From positions 1-38,020 of the forward strand of contig PMMM01000104.1 of the NCBI GenBank assembly GCA_003162245.1: a stretch of DNA of 38,020 nt. The letters run 5' to 3'. The position numbers were made by a program, and so were the translations under genes. The notes beneath the pieces are model-generated. The model worked only from the letters and a program-made list of their open reading frames with translations. It was not told the origin of the DNA and searched no databases. Source of the stretch: Phycisphaerales bacterium. Its GTDB lineage: Bacteria > Planctomycetota > Phycisphaerae > UBA1845 > Fen-1342. Positions 1 to 8,801 of the stretch are shown piece by piece; positions within the stretch are counted from its first letter, which is position 1, and each line of letters begins with the position of its first letter.

Positions 1-8
1 CAAGTATG

Positions 9-128
9 CACCACGGAGACACGGAAAGCGCGGAGAAATACCGACGTTGCTGGTGGCTGGCGGAGATAGGCGGATTCTGGCGGGAAAATGCAACCGCAGA
101 GAAGCTGAGAAGCAGAGAAAACGCAGAG
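9..128. repeat. Degenerate purine-rich short tandem repeats
   Basis: Positions 9-37 repeat a roughly 9-bp unit of the type CACGGAGA with drift, and 97-128 repeat units of the type GCAGAGAAG. The stretch 1-309 contains no ORF with protein-like composition. A related CACGAAGGA tandem lies at about 21707-21735. I see these only as low-complexity intergenic repeats. Confidence 0.5.
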
Positions 129-309
129 TTACGCCTGGTATTGCGGACAAGAAAGGGCCGAGTCGAGAGCGTAGAGGCCAGGGGCAAACGGAAGACGGGC
201 GCGGGGGCGGGGGCGGGGCGGAAAACGGTTGGGTGTGACTCGTTTTGCTGGACTTGGGGTTTCCAGTAGCGGTCCGACGCGTCCGAGTCCGGTGAGGCCG
301 CGCAGGACC

Positions 310-337
310 ACCGCGCGACATAAGTGTCGCGGCTCCG
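310..337. repeat. Palindromic repeat, family C, copy 1
   Basis: An inverted repeat, CGCGACAT-AA-GTGTCGCG, with one arm mismatch. The flanks ACCG and GCTCCG are shared with the copy at 24078-24106. It overlaps the GTG used as the start of the XRE-type gene, so the 5' end of that gene may have been rewritten by the repeat. Confidence 0.7.
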
Positions 338-713
338 GGCGGGCCTGGAAGACGGCATCGCCTGGTCCAAGGGCCAGATTTCGCGGAGGGCGACCACGCT
401 GCCGGCCCCGCCGCCGAAGGCGGGCGCCGCCCGCATTGTGTCGCTGCGCCAAAGCCTGAATATGTCGCAGGCGGTCTTCGCCGCGACAATCAACGTCTCG
501 CCCAAGACCGTTCAGAGTTGGGAGCAGGGCACGCGCGTCCCCAGCGATGCCGCGTTGCGCCTCATCCAGGTGGTAGCCCTCGACCCCGCCATCGTTCAGC
601 GGCTTTTCTCTGCTTCCGCCGCCCGCGCCTCGCGGCGCCGCCCACTCAAGAAGGTCCCCGCCTCCGCCCCCCGCAAATCCGCCCGCGCCAGAAAGCGAAA
701 GCTGCTCGCGTAG
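324..713 (+). CDS. XRE/NadS-like helix-turn-helix regulator (antitoxin-type)
   Basis: A 129-residue protein with a Cro/CI-type helix-turn-helix at about residues 42-85 (SLRQSLNMSQAVFAATINVS, then the recognition-helix region with KTVQSWEQGTRVPSDAALRL). The N-terminal AGLEDGIAWSKG resembles the lead-in of NadS/HigA-like putative antitoxins, and the C-terminus is a very basic Arg/Lys tail. Such proteins usually bind their own operator and repress a toxin-antitoxin operon. No RelE/HigB-like toxin gene is visible upstream, so it appears orphan. The start is GTG directly after an in-frame TAA at 321-323, and both lie inside a palindromic repeat, so the native N-terminus may be lost. HTH assignment is firm; the antitoxin role is inferred. 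Confidence 0.75.
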   Translation: MSRLRAGLEDGIAWSKGQISRRATTLPAPPPKAGAARIVSLRQSLNMSQAVFAATINVSPKTVQSWEQGTRVPSDAALRLIQVVALDPAIVQRLFSASAARASRRRPLKKVPASAPRKSARARKRKLLA

Positions 714-995
714 CGATTCTGATCGCCGTGCGGTAAACCGCCGTTGCGGGACAGCGCGACCCTTCCGGGAGCCTGCCGCCGGCGGGCCAATTCAGCCGCC
801 ATGACCCCCCTTACCGCAGGGCGCCCGCATGATAAGCGCAAACGTTGACCCGTCGGCGCCGGAAACGAAACTCCGACGAAGCCATCGGGAGTCAACCGGG
901 TGCGTCACCCCCCCCAAGACGGCTGCCAAGTTCCCCTCCGCCCGCGCCCGCTGAGTCGTTCGCAGGCGGTCCTTATTCGCTCGACCAACGCGGGC
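714..995. other. Intergenic, no feature seen
   Basis: The gap lies between convergent genes. It is GC-rich with short C-runs. I see no ORF with protein-like composition, no convincing hairpin with a T-tract, and no repeat shared with the rest of the window. Confidence 0.5.
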
Positions 996-1904
996 TTACG
1001 AGGCGGGCACGAACGCCTTGGCGTATTGTTCTTTGGACATCACGCGACACTTTGCGGGAAGATGGGGGACCCTCGTATTCCAGAGAGCAAGCGCACTTTG
1101 CAGTGCCTGCTTAGTCGGGCCGTCCCCCGTGACGAGCACGTCGTCCTCGAAAAGACGGATGTGCATGCACAGATACCCATCCTCAGTGTCGTTCGGCTGA
1201 ATCGCCAGTACACCCTTCTTGTCGGGGCAGTACGTGCGCAACCTCGCGAACAAGTACCCAAAGTACGGGTACATGCTTTCGCAGACGTTGAGCAGTAGTG
1301 CCTCCGTGGCCACCCCGTCTTGCTCGTAAGACCCTCGGAGCGCCGCGAGCATATCGCTTAGCCATTGCCAGAGATGCTCGTCAGTCAGTTTGCTCGGATT
1401 CGTCAGCCCTGAGAGACTTACCACGCGCCCCCACATTTTCCTGGCGTTCTCGATGTAGCGCAGCTCTTCTTGTTCGAGCGCCTGGCGCGCGCGAACCGCA
1501 ATGTCCCCAAAGCGAACTTTCGCGCCATCAGGGCGAGTAAGCACTTCCCGCCTCAGCGCCGCGAGACTCTTGGCGCCGACGACGCAATTAACGATCTGCC
1601 TCGCCCCCTCGCGGTCCTCGAACCGCGTCGGGTTCGCCAGTTGTGCTGCCCCTACCGCCGCCGCGTGTTGCGCGAACGGGTCGTGCAGCATCTCAAGGCT
1701 CTGTAGCACTACGACGGTCCCCTTGCGACGCCTAAACGCTTGATCCGGGGTCTCGTCTTTGCGTACCTCATCCAGGTGGCACACGAGCTCCCAGACCGTG
1801 AAGGGCGATACGGCAACGACGCGCCGTTTGGCCACAGCCAGAATGTCCTTCCGCTTCATGCCGATGATCACGGAGGTGTCGAGAACGTCCACACACCACC
1901 TCAA
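996..1904 (-). CDS. PIN-domain protein (VapC-like fold, long form)
   Basis: A protein of up to 302 residues. The N-terminal strand VDVLDTSVIIGM has the first PIN acidic residue, ELVCHLDE follows at about residues 39-46, and DVLVTGDGPTKQAL near the C-terminus matches the closing LxTxD motif. PIN domains are Mg-dependent ribonucleases, most often VapC toxins. This one is about twice the usual VapC length, with a helical middle section (about 80-230) I cannot assign. The longest frame starts with TTG at 1904. GTG at 1890-1892 is an alternative because GAGGTGG lies just upstream, although the spacing is only about 3 nt. A sigma-70-like promoter lies at 1971-1998. No antitoxin gene is recognisable next to it. 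The PIN call is fairly sure; the toxin role is not. Confidence 0.72.
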   Translation of the reverse strand: MRWCVDVLDTSVIIGMKRKDILAVAKRRVVAVSPFTVWELVCHLDEVRKDETPDQAFRRRKGTVVVLQSLEMLHDPFAQHAAAVGAAQLANPTRFEDREGARQIVNCVVGAKSLAALRREVLTRPDGAKVRFGDIAVRARQALEQEELRYIENARKMWGRVVSLSGLTNPSKLTDEHLWQWLSDMLAALRGSYEQDGVATEALLLNVCESMYPYFGYLFARLRTYCPDKKGVLAIQPNDTEDGYLCMHIRLFEDDVLVTGDGPTKQALQSALALWNTRVPHLPAKCRVMSKEQYAKAFVPAS

Positions 1905-1970
1905 CTAACTCGAGCAAGTCGCGGCACGGCACGACGCGCTGAAGAACCGAGCCGCCGTGGCTCCGGTGGC

Positions 1971-1998
1971 ACTGTAGCTCTGCCCGTCGCCACGTCAA
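1971..1998 (-). promoter_or_regulatory. Sigma-70-like promoter for the PIN gene
   Basis: On the minus strand TTGACG (1993-1998) is separated by 16 nt from TACAGT (1971-1976). This leaves a leader of roughly 60 nt to the PIN start. The leader contains an ACCGAGCCGCC..GGCTC palindrome resembling the repeat at 8111-8144. Confidence 0.45.
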
Positions 1999-2145
1999 GC
2001 TGATCGGTATGTCCGCTACGGATGGCGGGACCTACCCGGTGGCCCGCTGGGCACACCGCCCTGCCCGCGCATCGCAGGCCGCGGTCCCCGCGTGAGCCAA
2101 ACGCATCGCGAACCTCTCCAGGCGAACCTCCCACCCCCGCCCCCG

Positions 2146-2151
2146 TATAAT
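2146..2151 (+). promoter_or_regulatory. -10 element upstream of the GH127 gene
   Basis: A perfect TATAAT in otherwise C-rich DNA. No good -35 is visible at the expected distance. Transcription starting near 2158 would exclude the upstream in-frame ATG at 2150 and supports translation from 2192. Confidence 0.45.
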
Positions 2152-2191
2152 GCCTCTCGCCCTGTTTGCTCCTCGAAAGGAACCGCCCCGC

Positions 2192-4636
2192 ATGCGCACG
2201 TTACATCCCGTCGCCACCGTCGTCACCGCCGACCTCACCGCCGCTCTGCTCGCCGTCCTCACCGCCCTCCTCGCCTCCCCAACCTCTTCCTGGGCCACCG
2301 ACATGAACGACTACCCCATCCAGCCCGTCCCCTTCACCGCCGTCCACGTCCAGGATGATTTCTGGCAGCCACGCCTCGAAACCAACCGCACCGTCACCAT
2401 CCCCTACGCCTTCCGCCGCTGCGAGGAAACCGGCCGCATCGACAACTTCGCCAAGGCCGGCGGCCTGATGAAAGGCGACTTCAAGGGCATCCGCTACGAC
2501 GATTCCGACGTCTTCAAGGTCATCGAAGGCGCCTCGTACGCCCTCGCCCTGCAGCCCGACCCCAATCTCGACGCCTACCTCGACGGCCTTATCGCCAAGA
2601 TCGCCGCCGCCCAGGAGCCCGACGGCTACCTCTACACCGCCCGCCGCCTCCGTCCCGACAACCCGCCCGAAGGCAGCGGCCCGGCGCGTTGGTCGTACCT
2701 CGCCCAGAGCCACGAGCTCTACAACCTCGGCCACCTGTACGAAGCCGCCGTCGCCCACCACCTCGCGACCGGCAAACGCACGCTCCTCGACGTCGCCCTC
2801 AAGTCCGCCAACCTCGTCTGCCGCGAATTCGGCCCCGACGCCCGCCACGACGTCCCCGGCCACCAGGAAATCGAGATCGGCCTCGTCAAGCTCTTCCGCC
2901 TCACGCACGACGAGCGCTACCTCAACCTCGCCCGCTTCTTCCTCGACCAGCGCGGCCGCCCCGAGGGCCACAAGCTCTATGGCGACTACGCGCAAGACCA
3001 CATGCCCGTCGTCGACCAGGACCACCCCGTCGGCCACGCCGTCCGCGCCGCCTACATGTACAGCGGCATGGCCGACGTCGCCGCCCTCACCGGCGACGAG
3101 CGCTTCATCCACGCCATCGACCGCATCTGGGAGAACATGGTCACCAAGCGCCTCTACCTCACCGGCGGCATCGGCGCCCGCCACGGCGGCGAAGCCTTCG
3201 GCGACGAATACGAGCTCCCCAACGCCTCCGCCTACGCCGAAACCTGCGCCGCCATCGCCAACGCCCTCTGGAACGAGCGCATGTTCCTCCTCCACGGCGA
3301 CGCCCAGTACATCGACGTCCTCGAACGCGTCCTCTACAACGGCTTCCTCGCCGGCGTCTCGCTGGGCGGCGACCGCTTCTTCTACGTCAACCCGCTCGCG
3401 TCCTTCGGCACCGCGACGCGCCAGCCCTGGTTCGACTGCGCCTGCTGCCCGACGAACGTCACGCGCTTCCTGCCCTCCATCCCCGGTTACATCTACGCCG
3501 TCCGCGACGACGTCATCTACGTCAACCTCTTCATTGGCGGCCAGGCCAAGATCTCGGTGAAAGGCCAGACGGTCACGCTCACGCAGGAGACGCGCTATCC
3601 CTGGGACGGCAAGATCAAGCTCACGGTAGCGCTGAAGGACCCCGCTCATTTCACCATCATGCTCCGCATTCCCGGCTGGGCTCGCGGTCTACCTGTTCCG
3701 AGCGACTTGTACCGAGATTCAGACCCGACAACTGACCTGCCGCGGGCCATCATCAACGGCGAGCTCCTGCTGGTCTGTGGACGGGGCGGCGGGTTCATGC
3801 CTATAGGTCGAACGTGGGAGAATGGCGATACGGTCGAATGGAACCTCGCGATGCCCATCCGCCGCGTTGTCGCAAACCCGTCCCTCAAAGACGACGCCGG
3901 CTACGTCGCGCTCGAGCGCGGCCCCATCGTCTACTGCGCCGAAGCTGTCGACAACCACAACCACGCCCTGAATCTCGTCCTCCCCGACGACAGTAAGTTG
4001 CAGCCGGAACATCGCCCCGACCTCCTCGGCGGCGTAACGGTTCTGCGCGGCCCTGCCACCGCCCTGCACCGCTCCGCCGACGGCAAATCAACCGAAACCA
4101 CGCCCGCCGAGCTCGTCGCCGTGCCATACTACGCCTGGTGCCACCGCGATGCCGGCGAAATGGCCGTCTGGCTCGCCCGCGACCCCAATGTCGCCCGCGC
4201 GCCGTCGCCGCCCACGCTCGCGACCGGCGCCCGCCGCAGCGCCTCCCACACCCACGACGAGCTCTCCGCGCTGAACGACCAGATTGACCCCGACAACTCA
4301 AACGACCATGCCATCCCGCGCTTCACCTGGTGGGACCACAAGGGCACGACCGAGTGGGTCCAGTACGACTTCGAAAAACCCACCCAGGTCAGCGCGGTCG
4401 AAGTCTACTGGTTTGACGACACCGGCGTCGGCCAGTGCCGCGTCCCCCGGTCTTGGCGCGTCCTATACCGTGTCGGCGACGACTGGAAACCGGTCGCCGC
4501 CGCCAGTGAGTATGCCGCGAAACGCGACACCTTCAACCAGGTCTCTTTCGATCCGTTCGAGACCTCCGCCCTCCGCCTCGAAGTCCAACTCCAAAGCGAC
4601 TTCTCCGGCGGCATTCTGGAATGGACTGTGCGCTAA
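2192..4636 (+). CDS. Secreted GH127-family (DUF1680) beta-L-arabinofuranosidase-like hydrolase
   Basis: An 814-residue protein. Residues 1-36 form a signal peptide (basic MRTLHP, Ala/Leu core, ending near SSWAT). The alpha/alpha-barrel follows with YAETCA (Glu350, Cys352) and the family hallmark FDCACCPTNVTRF (Cys418/Cys419). In bifidobacterial HypBA1 the equivalent Glu and Cys residues bind zinc, and one Cys is the nucleophile that releases L-arabinofuranose. The last 120 residues resemble an F5/8-type sugar-binding domain (STRAND-rich, WVQYDFEKPTQVSAVEVYWF). The start at 2192 is preferred over 2150 because of the signal peptide, the AAAGGA at about 2176 and the -10 at 2146. Codons for about residues 500-550 lose the strong C-ending bias of the flanks. 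The substrate is inferred from the family and may differ. The gene converges on the ABC exporter with a 14-bp gap. Confidence 0.85.
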   Translation: MRTLHPVATVVTADLTAALLAVLTALLASPTSSWATDMNDYPIQPVPFTAVHVQDDFWQPRLETNRTVTIPYAFRRCEETGRIDNFAKAGGLMKGDFKGIRYDDSDVFKVIEGASYALALQPDPNLDAYLDGLIAKIAAAQEPDGYLYTARRLRPDNPPEGSGPARWSYLAQSHELYNLGHLYEAAVAHHLATGKRTLLDVALKSANLVCREFGPDARHDVPGHQEIEIGLVKLFRLTHDERYLNLARFFLDQRGRPEGHKLYGDYAQDHMPVVDQDHPVGHAVRAAYMYSGMADVAALTGDERFIHAIDRIWENMVTKRLYLTGGIGARHGGEAFGDEYELPNASAYAETCAAIANALWNERMFLLHGDAQYIDVLERVLYNGFLAGVSLGGDRFFYVNPLASFGTATRQPWFDCACCPTNVTRFLPSIPGYIYAVRDDVIYVNLFIGGQAKISVKGQTVTLTQETRYPWDGKIKLTVALKDPAHFTIMLRIPGWARGLPVPSDLYRDSDPTTDLPRAIINGELLLVCGRGGGFMPIGRTWENGDTVEWNLAMPIRRVVANPSLKDDAGYVALERGPIVYCAEAVDNHNHALNLVLPDDSKLQPEHRPDLLGGVTVLRGPATALHRSADGKSTETTPAELVAVPYYAWCHRDAGEMAVWLARDPNVARAPSPPTLATGARRSASHTHDELSALNDQIDPDNSNDHAIPRFTWWDHKGTTEWVQYDFEKPTQVSAVEVYWFDDTGVGQCRVPRSWRVLYRVGDDWKPVAAASEYAAKRDTFNQVSFDPFETSALRLEVQLQSDFSGGILEWTVR

Positions 4637-4650
4637 CCCCGGCGCAAACC

Positions 4651-6849
4651 TCACGCCGGCGCGGTCTCTGCGAATTGCGTCTTGACCAGCGTCACGTAGA
4701 ACGGGCACGTCTGCAGCAACTCGTCGTGCCGCCCCTGCCCGACGATCCGCCCCTCGTTGAGCACGACGATCATGTCCGCCCGCGCGATCGTGCTGAAGCG
4801 GTGGGCGATGATGAACGTCGTGCGGTCGCGCATCACGTCCTCCAACGCCTCCTGGATCTTCCGCTCCGACTCGCTGTCCACCTGGCTCGTCGCCTCGTCG
4901 AGGATCATGATCGGCGGGTCGCGCAGGATCGCCCGCGCCAGCACGATTCGCTGCCGCTGCCCGCCCGACAGCGTCCGCGCGTTGACCCACGCGTCATAGC
5001 CCGTGGTCACCCGGCCGTCGTTGTCCACGCGCAGATCGCGCACGAACTCGTCCACCCGCGCGAGTCGTGCCGCGCGACGGATGTCGTCCTCCGTGGGCGC
5101 GACGTCCGTCCCGCCGCCGGCCGACACGCCCGCCCCGTCCAGCTTGACGCCGTACGCGATGTTGGCGCGCACCGTACCGGAGAACACGACCGCGTCCTGC
5201 GTCACCAGCCCGATCTGGCTGCGCAGCGACGCCAGCGACACCTCCGCGATGTTCCGCCCGTCGATCAGGATCGCCCCGCAGTTGGGCTCGAAGAACCGCA
5301 GCAGCAGCGAGATCAGCGTCGTCTTGCCCGACCCGTTCGGCCCCACGACCGCGACCACCTGCCCGCACCGCACGCGCAGGCTGACCCCGGCGAGCACCCT
5401 CCGCTCCGCGTTCGTCGGGTAGCTGAACGACACGTCGCGAAACTCGATCGTGTTCTGAAACCGCGGCAGCAGCGCGGCCGTCGCGTGCGGTGCCAGATCG
5501 GGCTCCTCCGCCGGCAGGTCCAGCAGCTCGAACAGCCGCCGCGCCGACGCCTCGGACGCCTGCAACCGGTTGTAGACGTTCCCCATCTTGCGCAGCGGGT
5601 CGAAGATCCCGCCCAGGCAGATCACCGCCCCGAAGAACATGTGCGGCTCGAGTTCCTGCGAAAACACGCGCGCCCCGCCGTACAGCACGAACGCCGACAC
5701 CGCCAGCGAAGCCAGCATCTCCAGCGCCGGACTGCTCGCGGCGTCCACCAGCTCGATATGCGTCTGCGCTCGCGTCAACACGTCGTCCTCGGCCGCGAAC
5801 CGGCGGCTCTCGGCAGCCTGCATGTTGTAGGCCTTCACGATGCGGACGCCCGCCAGCCGCTCGCCCAGGTGGTCCAGCAGCCGTCCCCACGACTGCGACG
5901 CCCGCCGCTGGGCCCGCTTGACCAGCCGGCCGAAGACGCGAATCACCAGCACGCCCACCGGCAGCCCGACGACGCCGACCAGCAGCATCCGCCAGTCGAG
6001 CAGCAGCGCCAGCGTGAGCACGCCGATGGCCTTGAGCGGCTCGCGGACCACCTTCCCGAACAGCGTGTTGATCCCCACCTCGACTTTCCCGATGTCCTGC
6101 GCGAAGCGGCTGAGGGTGTCGCCCGGCGGCTGCGTGCTGTGCCACGGCATCGGCAGCCGCAGCGTGTGGTGCGCCAGCGCCGTCCGCAGATCGTGCATCG
6201 CCCGCTGGACCGCGATTGCCACCAGCCCTTCGTTGGCGAACCGGCACACCGCCCCCAGCGTACTGATGACCAGGACCGCGATCATTACGACCAGCAGTGC
6301 ATTGAAACGGTCGTGCGGGCTGCGGCCGACCGGAAGGAGTTGAGCGCCACGCACTACGGCGGGCCACCACCACCGATGCGGCCGCAAGCGCAACGCCGTC
6401 TCGCGTTCGCCGCCGTCAATGCCGACCACGCGGGACCGGTCGATCTCCTCGCCATCGTACCCCGCCAGCCGCTCGCCCAGCTCGTACGCACTGCCGGCAC
6501 GCTCGCCGAGGGCGACGATGCGGTCCCCGCCGTGCACCAACGCCGCGCTCGGCGATGACGGCCGGATATCGACCACCGTCAGCCCCCGCGGATCGTCCGG
6601 CAGATCCGCGGCGATCGTGACGCCCAGCCGCCGCTGCGTCTCCGCCCGGTGCATCCAATCGACGAGCGTCTCATGCTCGGCGAAGATGATCTTCAGCACC
6701 GGCACGATACTCGATACGCTGAACGTGTAGAAGACGCTGACGCCGACCGCCGCGATCAGCCCGATAACAAGCGACCGCCGGTGCGGGTGCAGGTAGCCGA
6801 CCGCTCGGCGAAACATCGGCAGCCACTGCTCGTCGCGAGCCCTTCGCAT
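4651..6849 (-). CDS. MsbA-like ABC exporter (fused membrane and ATPase domains) with a PDZ-like insert
   Basis: A 732-residue half-transporter that would act as a homodimer, exporting lipid or lipid-linked substrate. TM1 is about residues 27-50. Residues 85-158 form an extra loop (GLTVVDIRPSSPSAALVHGG, then DRIVALG and a terminal ETALRLRPH) with the pattern of a PDZ domain, placed between TM1 and TM2 (about 183-204), which should be outside the membrane. The remaining helices run to about 420. The ATPase has Walker A GPNGSGKT (503-510), Q-loop Gln551, signature LSGGQ (627-631), Walker B IMILDE and switch His683. The start is the ATG at 6849; longer frames run back into the DegT gene. It is divergent from the aminotransferase gene with a 94-bp gap. 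The exporter call is firm; substrate is unknown. Confidence 0.88.
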   Translation of the reverse strand: MRRARDEQWLPMFRRAVGYLHPHRRSLVIGLIAAVGVSVFYTFSVSSIVPVLKIIFAEHETLVDWMHRAETQRRLGVTIAADLPDDPRGLTVVDIRPSSPSAALVHGGDRIVALGERAGSAYELGERLAGYDGEEIDRSRVVGIDGGERETALRLRPHRWWWPAVVRGAQLLPVGRSPHDRFNALLVVMIAVLVISTLGAVCRFANEGLVAIAVQRAMHDLRTALAHHTLRLPMPWHSTQPPGDTLSRFAQDIGKVEVGINTLFGKVVREPLKAIGVLTLALLLDWRMLLVGVVGLPVGVLVIRVFGRLVKRAQRRASQSWGRLLDHLGERLAGVRIVKAYNMQAAESRRFAAEDDVLTRAQTHIELVDAASSPALEMLASLAVSAFVLYGGARVFSQELEPHMFFGAVICLGGIFDPLRKMGNVYNRLQASEASARRLFELLDLPAEEPDLAPHATAALLPRFQNTIEFRDVSFSYPTNAERRVLAGVSLRVRCGQVVAVVGPNGSGKTTLISLLLRFFEPNCGAILIDGRNIAEVSLASLRSQIGLVTQDAVVFSGTVRANIAYGVKLDGAGVSAGGGTDVAPTEDDIRRAARLARVDEFVRDLRVDNDGRVTTGYDAWVNARTLSGGQRQRIVLARAILRDPPIMILDEATSQVDSESERKIQEALEDVMRDRTTFIIAHRFSTIARADMIVVLNEGRIVGQGRHDELLQTCPFYVTLVKTQFAETAPA

Positions 6850-6943
6850 GGTTGGCCGATATGATACCGATCTTTGCGGCGGCGCGCCACGCCCCGCAGA
6901 ACCCCGCGCGGATGCGCTGGGTGACCAAAGTTGGGAGTACGAC

Positions 6944-8059
6944 GTGAACCGCGAAATCAGTCTTTCCGCCCAGGACATCACCCAAGCCGAAATCGACGCC
7001 GTCGTCGCCGTTATGCGCTCCGAGCGCCTCAGCCTCGGCCCCCGCATCCCCGAGTTCGAGGCCGAATTCACCAAACGCCTCCGCGTGAAGCACGCCATCG
7101 CCTGCTCCAGCGGCACCGCCGGCCTCCACATGTGCTGGCGGGCCCTCGGCGTCGGCCGCGGCGACGAGGTGATCACGACGCCGTTCTCTTTCATCGCCTC
7201 CAGCAACAGCATCATGTTCGAGGGTGCCAAGCCGGTCTTCGTCGACATCGACCCGCAAACCTGGCAGCTCGACACCGCCCGCGCCGCCGCCGCCATCACC
7301 CCGCGCACCAAGGCCCTGCTACCCGTCGACGTCTTCGGCTGCACGCCGGACATGGACGCGATCTGGACCATTGCCCGCCGGCACCACCTCCGGGTGCTTG
7401 AAGATTCCTGCGAAGCCCTCGGCGCGACCTACCAAGGCCGCCCTTGCGGCACCATCGGCGAGGCCGGGGTCTTCGGCTTCTACCCCAACAAGCAAATGAC
7501 CACCGGCGAGGGCGGCATGGTCGTCACCAACGACGACGACCTCGCGTTCCTCATCCGGTCGTTCCGCAACCAGGGCCGCGACCCCGAGGGCGGCTGGCTG
7601 GCTCACCCGCGGCTCGGCTTCAACTACCGCATGAACGACATGCAGGCCGCGATCGGCACCGTGCAGATGCGCCGCCTAGACGAGATTCTCGCGAAGCGCG
7701 ACCGCGTCGCGCGGCTCTACCTAGAGCGCCTCAAGGACGAGCCGCGTCTCTCGACGCAGCGCGTGCTGCCCCAGACGCACATAAGCTGGTTCGTCTTCGT
7801 CGTCCGCCTTAGCGACCACTACGCGCAGTCCGACCGCGATCGCATCCTCGGGCAGCTCCGCGCCAAAGGCATCGGCTGCAACGTCTATTTCCCCGCGATC
7901 CACCTCCAGCCGTTCTACCACACCGACCTCGGCTACAACCCCGGCGATTTTCCCATCACCGAGGCCCTTTCGCAGCGGACGATGGCCCTGCCGTTTCACA
8001 ACCACCTGACCGAATCCGACGTCGACTACGTCGTGACGACTCTCCGCGCGCTACTGTAG
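6944..8059 (+). CDS. DegT/DnrJ/EryC1/StrS-family PLP-dependent sugar aminotransferase
   Basis: A 371-residue protein of usual family length. It has the SSGTAGLH phosphate-binding region (54-62), FVDIDPQTWQLD, the cofactor-ring Asp in VLEDSCEALGA (about 154), and GFYPNKQMTTGEGG with Schiff-base Lys183, followed by GFNYRMNDMQAAIG. These enzymes transfer an amino group from glutamate to a nucleotide-linked keto-sugar, feeding O-antigen, glycan or glycolipid synthesis. The start is GTG 6944, chosen because GGGAG lies 6 nt upstream and because homologues begin close to this MNREISLS segment. A divergent exporter and a downstream envelope cluster fit production of an amino sugar for export. The exact keto-sugar cannot be read from sequence. 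Confidence 0.88.
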   Translation: MNREISLSAQDITQAEIDAVVAVMRSERLSLGPRIPEFEAEFTKRLRVKHAIACSSGTAGLHMCWRALGVGRGDEVITTPFSFIASSNSIMFEGAKPVFVDIDPQTWQLDTARAAAAITPRTKALLPVDVFGCTPDMDAIWTIARRHHLRVLEDSCEALGATYQGRPCGTIGEAGVFGFYPNKQMTTGEGGMVVTNDDDLAFLIRSFRNQGRDPEGGWLAHPRLGFNYRMNDMQAAIGTVQMRRLDEILAKRDRVARLYLERLKDEPRLSTQRVLPQTHISWFVFVVRLSDHYAQSDRDRILGQLRAKGIGCNVYFPAIHLQPFYHTDLGYNPGDFPITEALSQRTMALPFHNHLTESDVDYVVTTLRALL

Positions 8060-8110
8060 CGCGAACCCGAGAATGTAGCGCCCCGCGCCCTCATTCCGAG
8101 CCCCCTCGAA

Positions 8111-8144
8111 GACCGAGCCGCCCCGGTGATGGGGCGGTCAGTTC
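8111..8144. repeat. Palindromic repeat, family E, copy 1
   Basis: The stem CCGCCCC-GGTGAT-GGGGCGG (8118-8137) lies within an element beginning GACCGAGCCG. The reverse complement shares the pattern CATCAC.GGG...GGCTCGGT with 23895-23930, and similarity continues weakly into the flank (GTTCCCCC). It lies in the 526-bp gap between the aminotransferase and dodecin genes. Confidence 0.55.
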
Positions 8145-8439
8145 CCCCGACGGGCCCGCGCGTCCGGCTCAGCGCACGGGAAATCGAACGCTCGGACGAT
8201 CGAGGCCGTCTTGGCTTCTGCGTCCTGCGTCCTCGCCGCCCCAGGCCCCAACGAAGCTGCCGGCGAACTGCATACCGCGTCCCCGCGTGCCTCGCCAACT
8301 CGGCGTTCTTCATCTTTGTGTATCGCCAGCACATGCGGACGGTCCCGCTCGATGTGGAGGACGCTGCCCGCCTCGATGGCGGCGATGGCAGGACCTTTCA
8401 GTTCTGCCGCAGCGCCGGCCCTCGTCGCACAGGTGGGCG

Positions 8440-8460
8440 GTGCGAAGTTCAACTTCGCAC
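8440..8460. repeat. Perfect 21-bp palindrome, family D
   Basis: Arms GTGCGAAGTT and AACTTCGCAC around a single C. No T-tract follows on either strand, so it is not a classical terminator. Only one copy is in this window. The remainder of 8060-8585 shows no protein-like ORF. Confidence 0.65.
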
Positions 8461-8542
8461 TACCACAAGCGCGCGCACGGCCGAGAATTGAAAGGCCCTG
8501 GCGGCGGCGGCCGGCACTCTCCCGTCCGGCCGCGACTTGCGG

Positions 8543-8548
8543 TATCAT
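8543..8548 (+). promoter_or_regulatory. -10 element for dodecin
   Basis: TATCAT sits about 40 nt before the dodecin start. It is followed by the 8-bp palindrome TGACGTCA at 8557-8564 and the strong ribosome site AAAGGAG at 8573-8579. No convincing -35 was seen. Confidence 0.35.
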
Positions 8549-8585
8549 CCCACGTTTGACGTCACGTCGGCAAAGGAGAAGAACG

Positions 8586-8801
8586 ATGGCGGAAAGCGTG
8601 TACAAGGTCATCGAGCTGGTCGGGACGAGCGAGAAGTCGTGGGAGGATGCGGCCAAGAACGCGGTGGAAACCGCGGCCAAGAGCCTCAAGGACCTCCGCA
8701 TCGCCGAAGTGATGAAGCTCGATCTGCGCGTCGAGAACGGGAAGGTGGTGGCTTACCGGGCCCGAGTCAGCCTGTCCTTCAAATACAGCGCCGGCAAGTA
8801 G
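8586..8801 (+). CDS. Dodecin, flavin-storage protein
   Basis: A 71-residue protein, the normal dodecin length. MAESVYKVIELVGTSEKSWE, the helix DAAKNAVETAAKSLKDLR, and the closing strands AEVMKLDLRVENGKV and YRARVSLSFKY match the beta-alpha-beta-beta fold. Trp19 of the SW pair is the residue that stacks on bound flavin in characterised dodecins. The protein assembles into a hollow dodecamer that binds riboflavin, FMN or FAD in the cytoplasm as storage or photoprotection. The ATG at 8586 has AAAGGAG seven bases upstream. It is probably transcribed alone, since a separate promoter-like site precedes the next gene. Confidence 0.93.
   Translation: MAESVYKVIELVGTSEKSWEDAAKNAVETAAKSLKDLRIAEVMKLDLRVENGKVVAYRARVSLSFKYSAGK

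Noticed and set aside
2201-3649. 482-codon minus-strand frame in the GH127 gene
   Set aside because: It is an antisense shadow caused by C-ending codons; its product is Val/Gly/Asp/Glu low-complexity and the plus strand has clear GH127 motifs.
4621-6558. 645-codon plus-strand frame opposite the ABC exporter
   Set aside because: It is a shadow of the exporter; ABC motifs are all on the minus strand.
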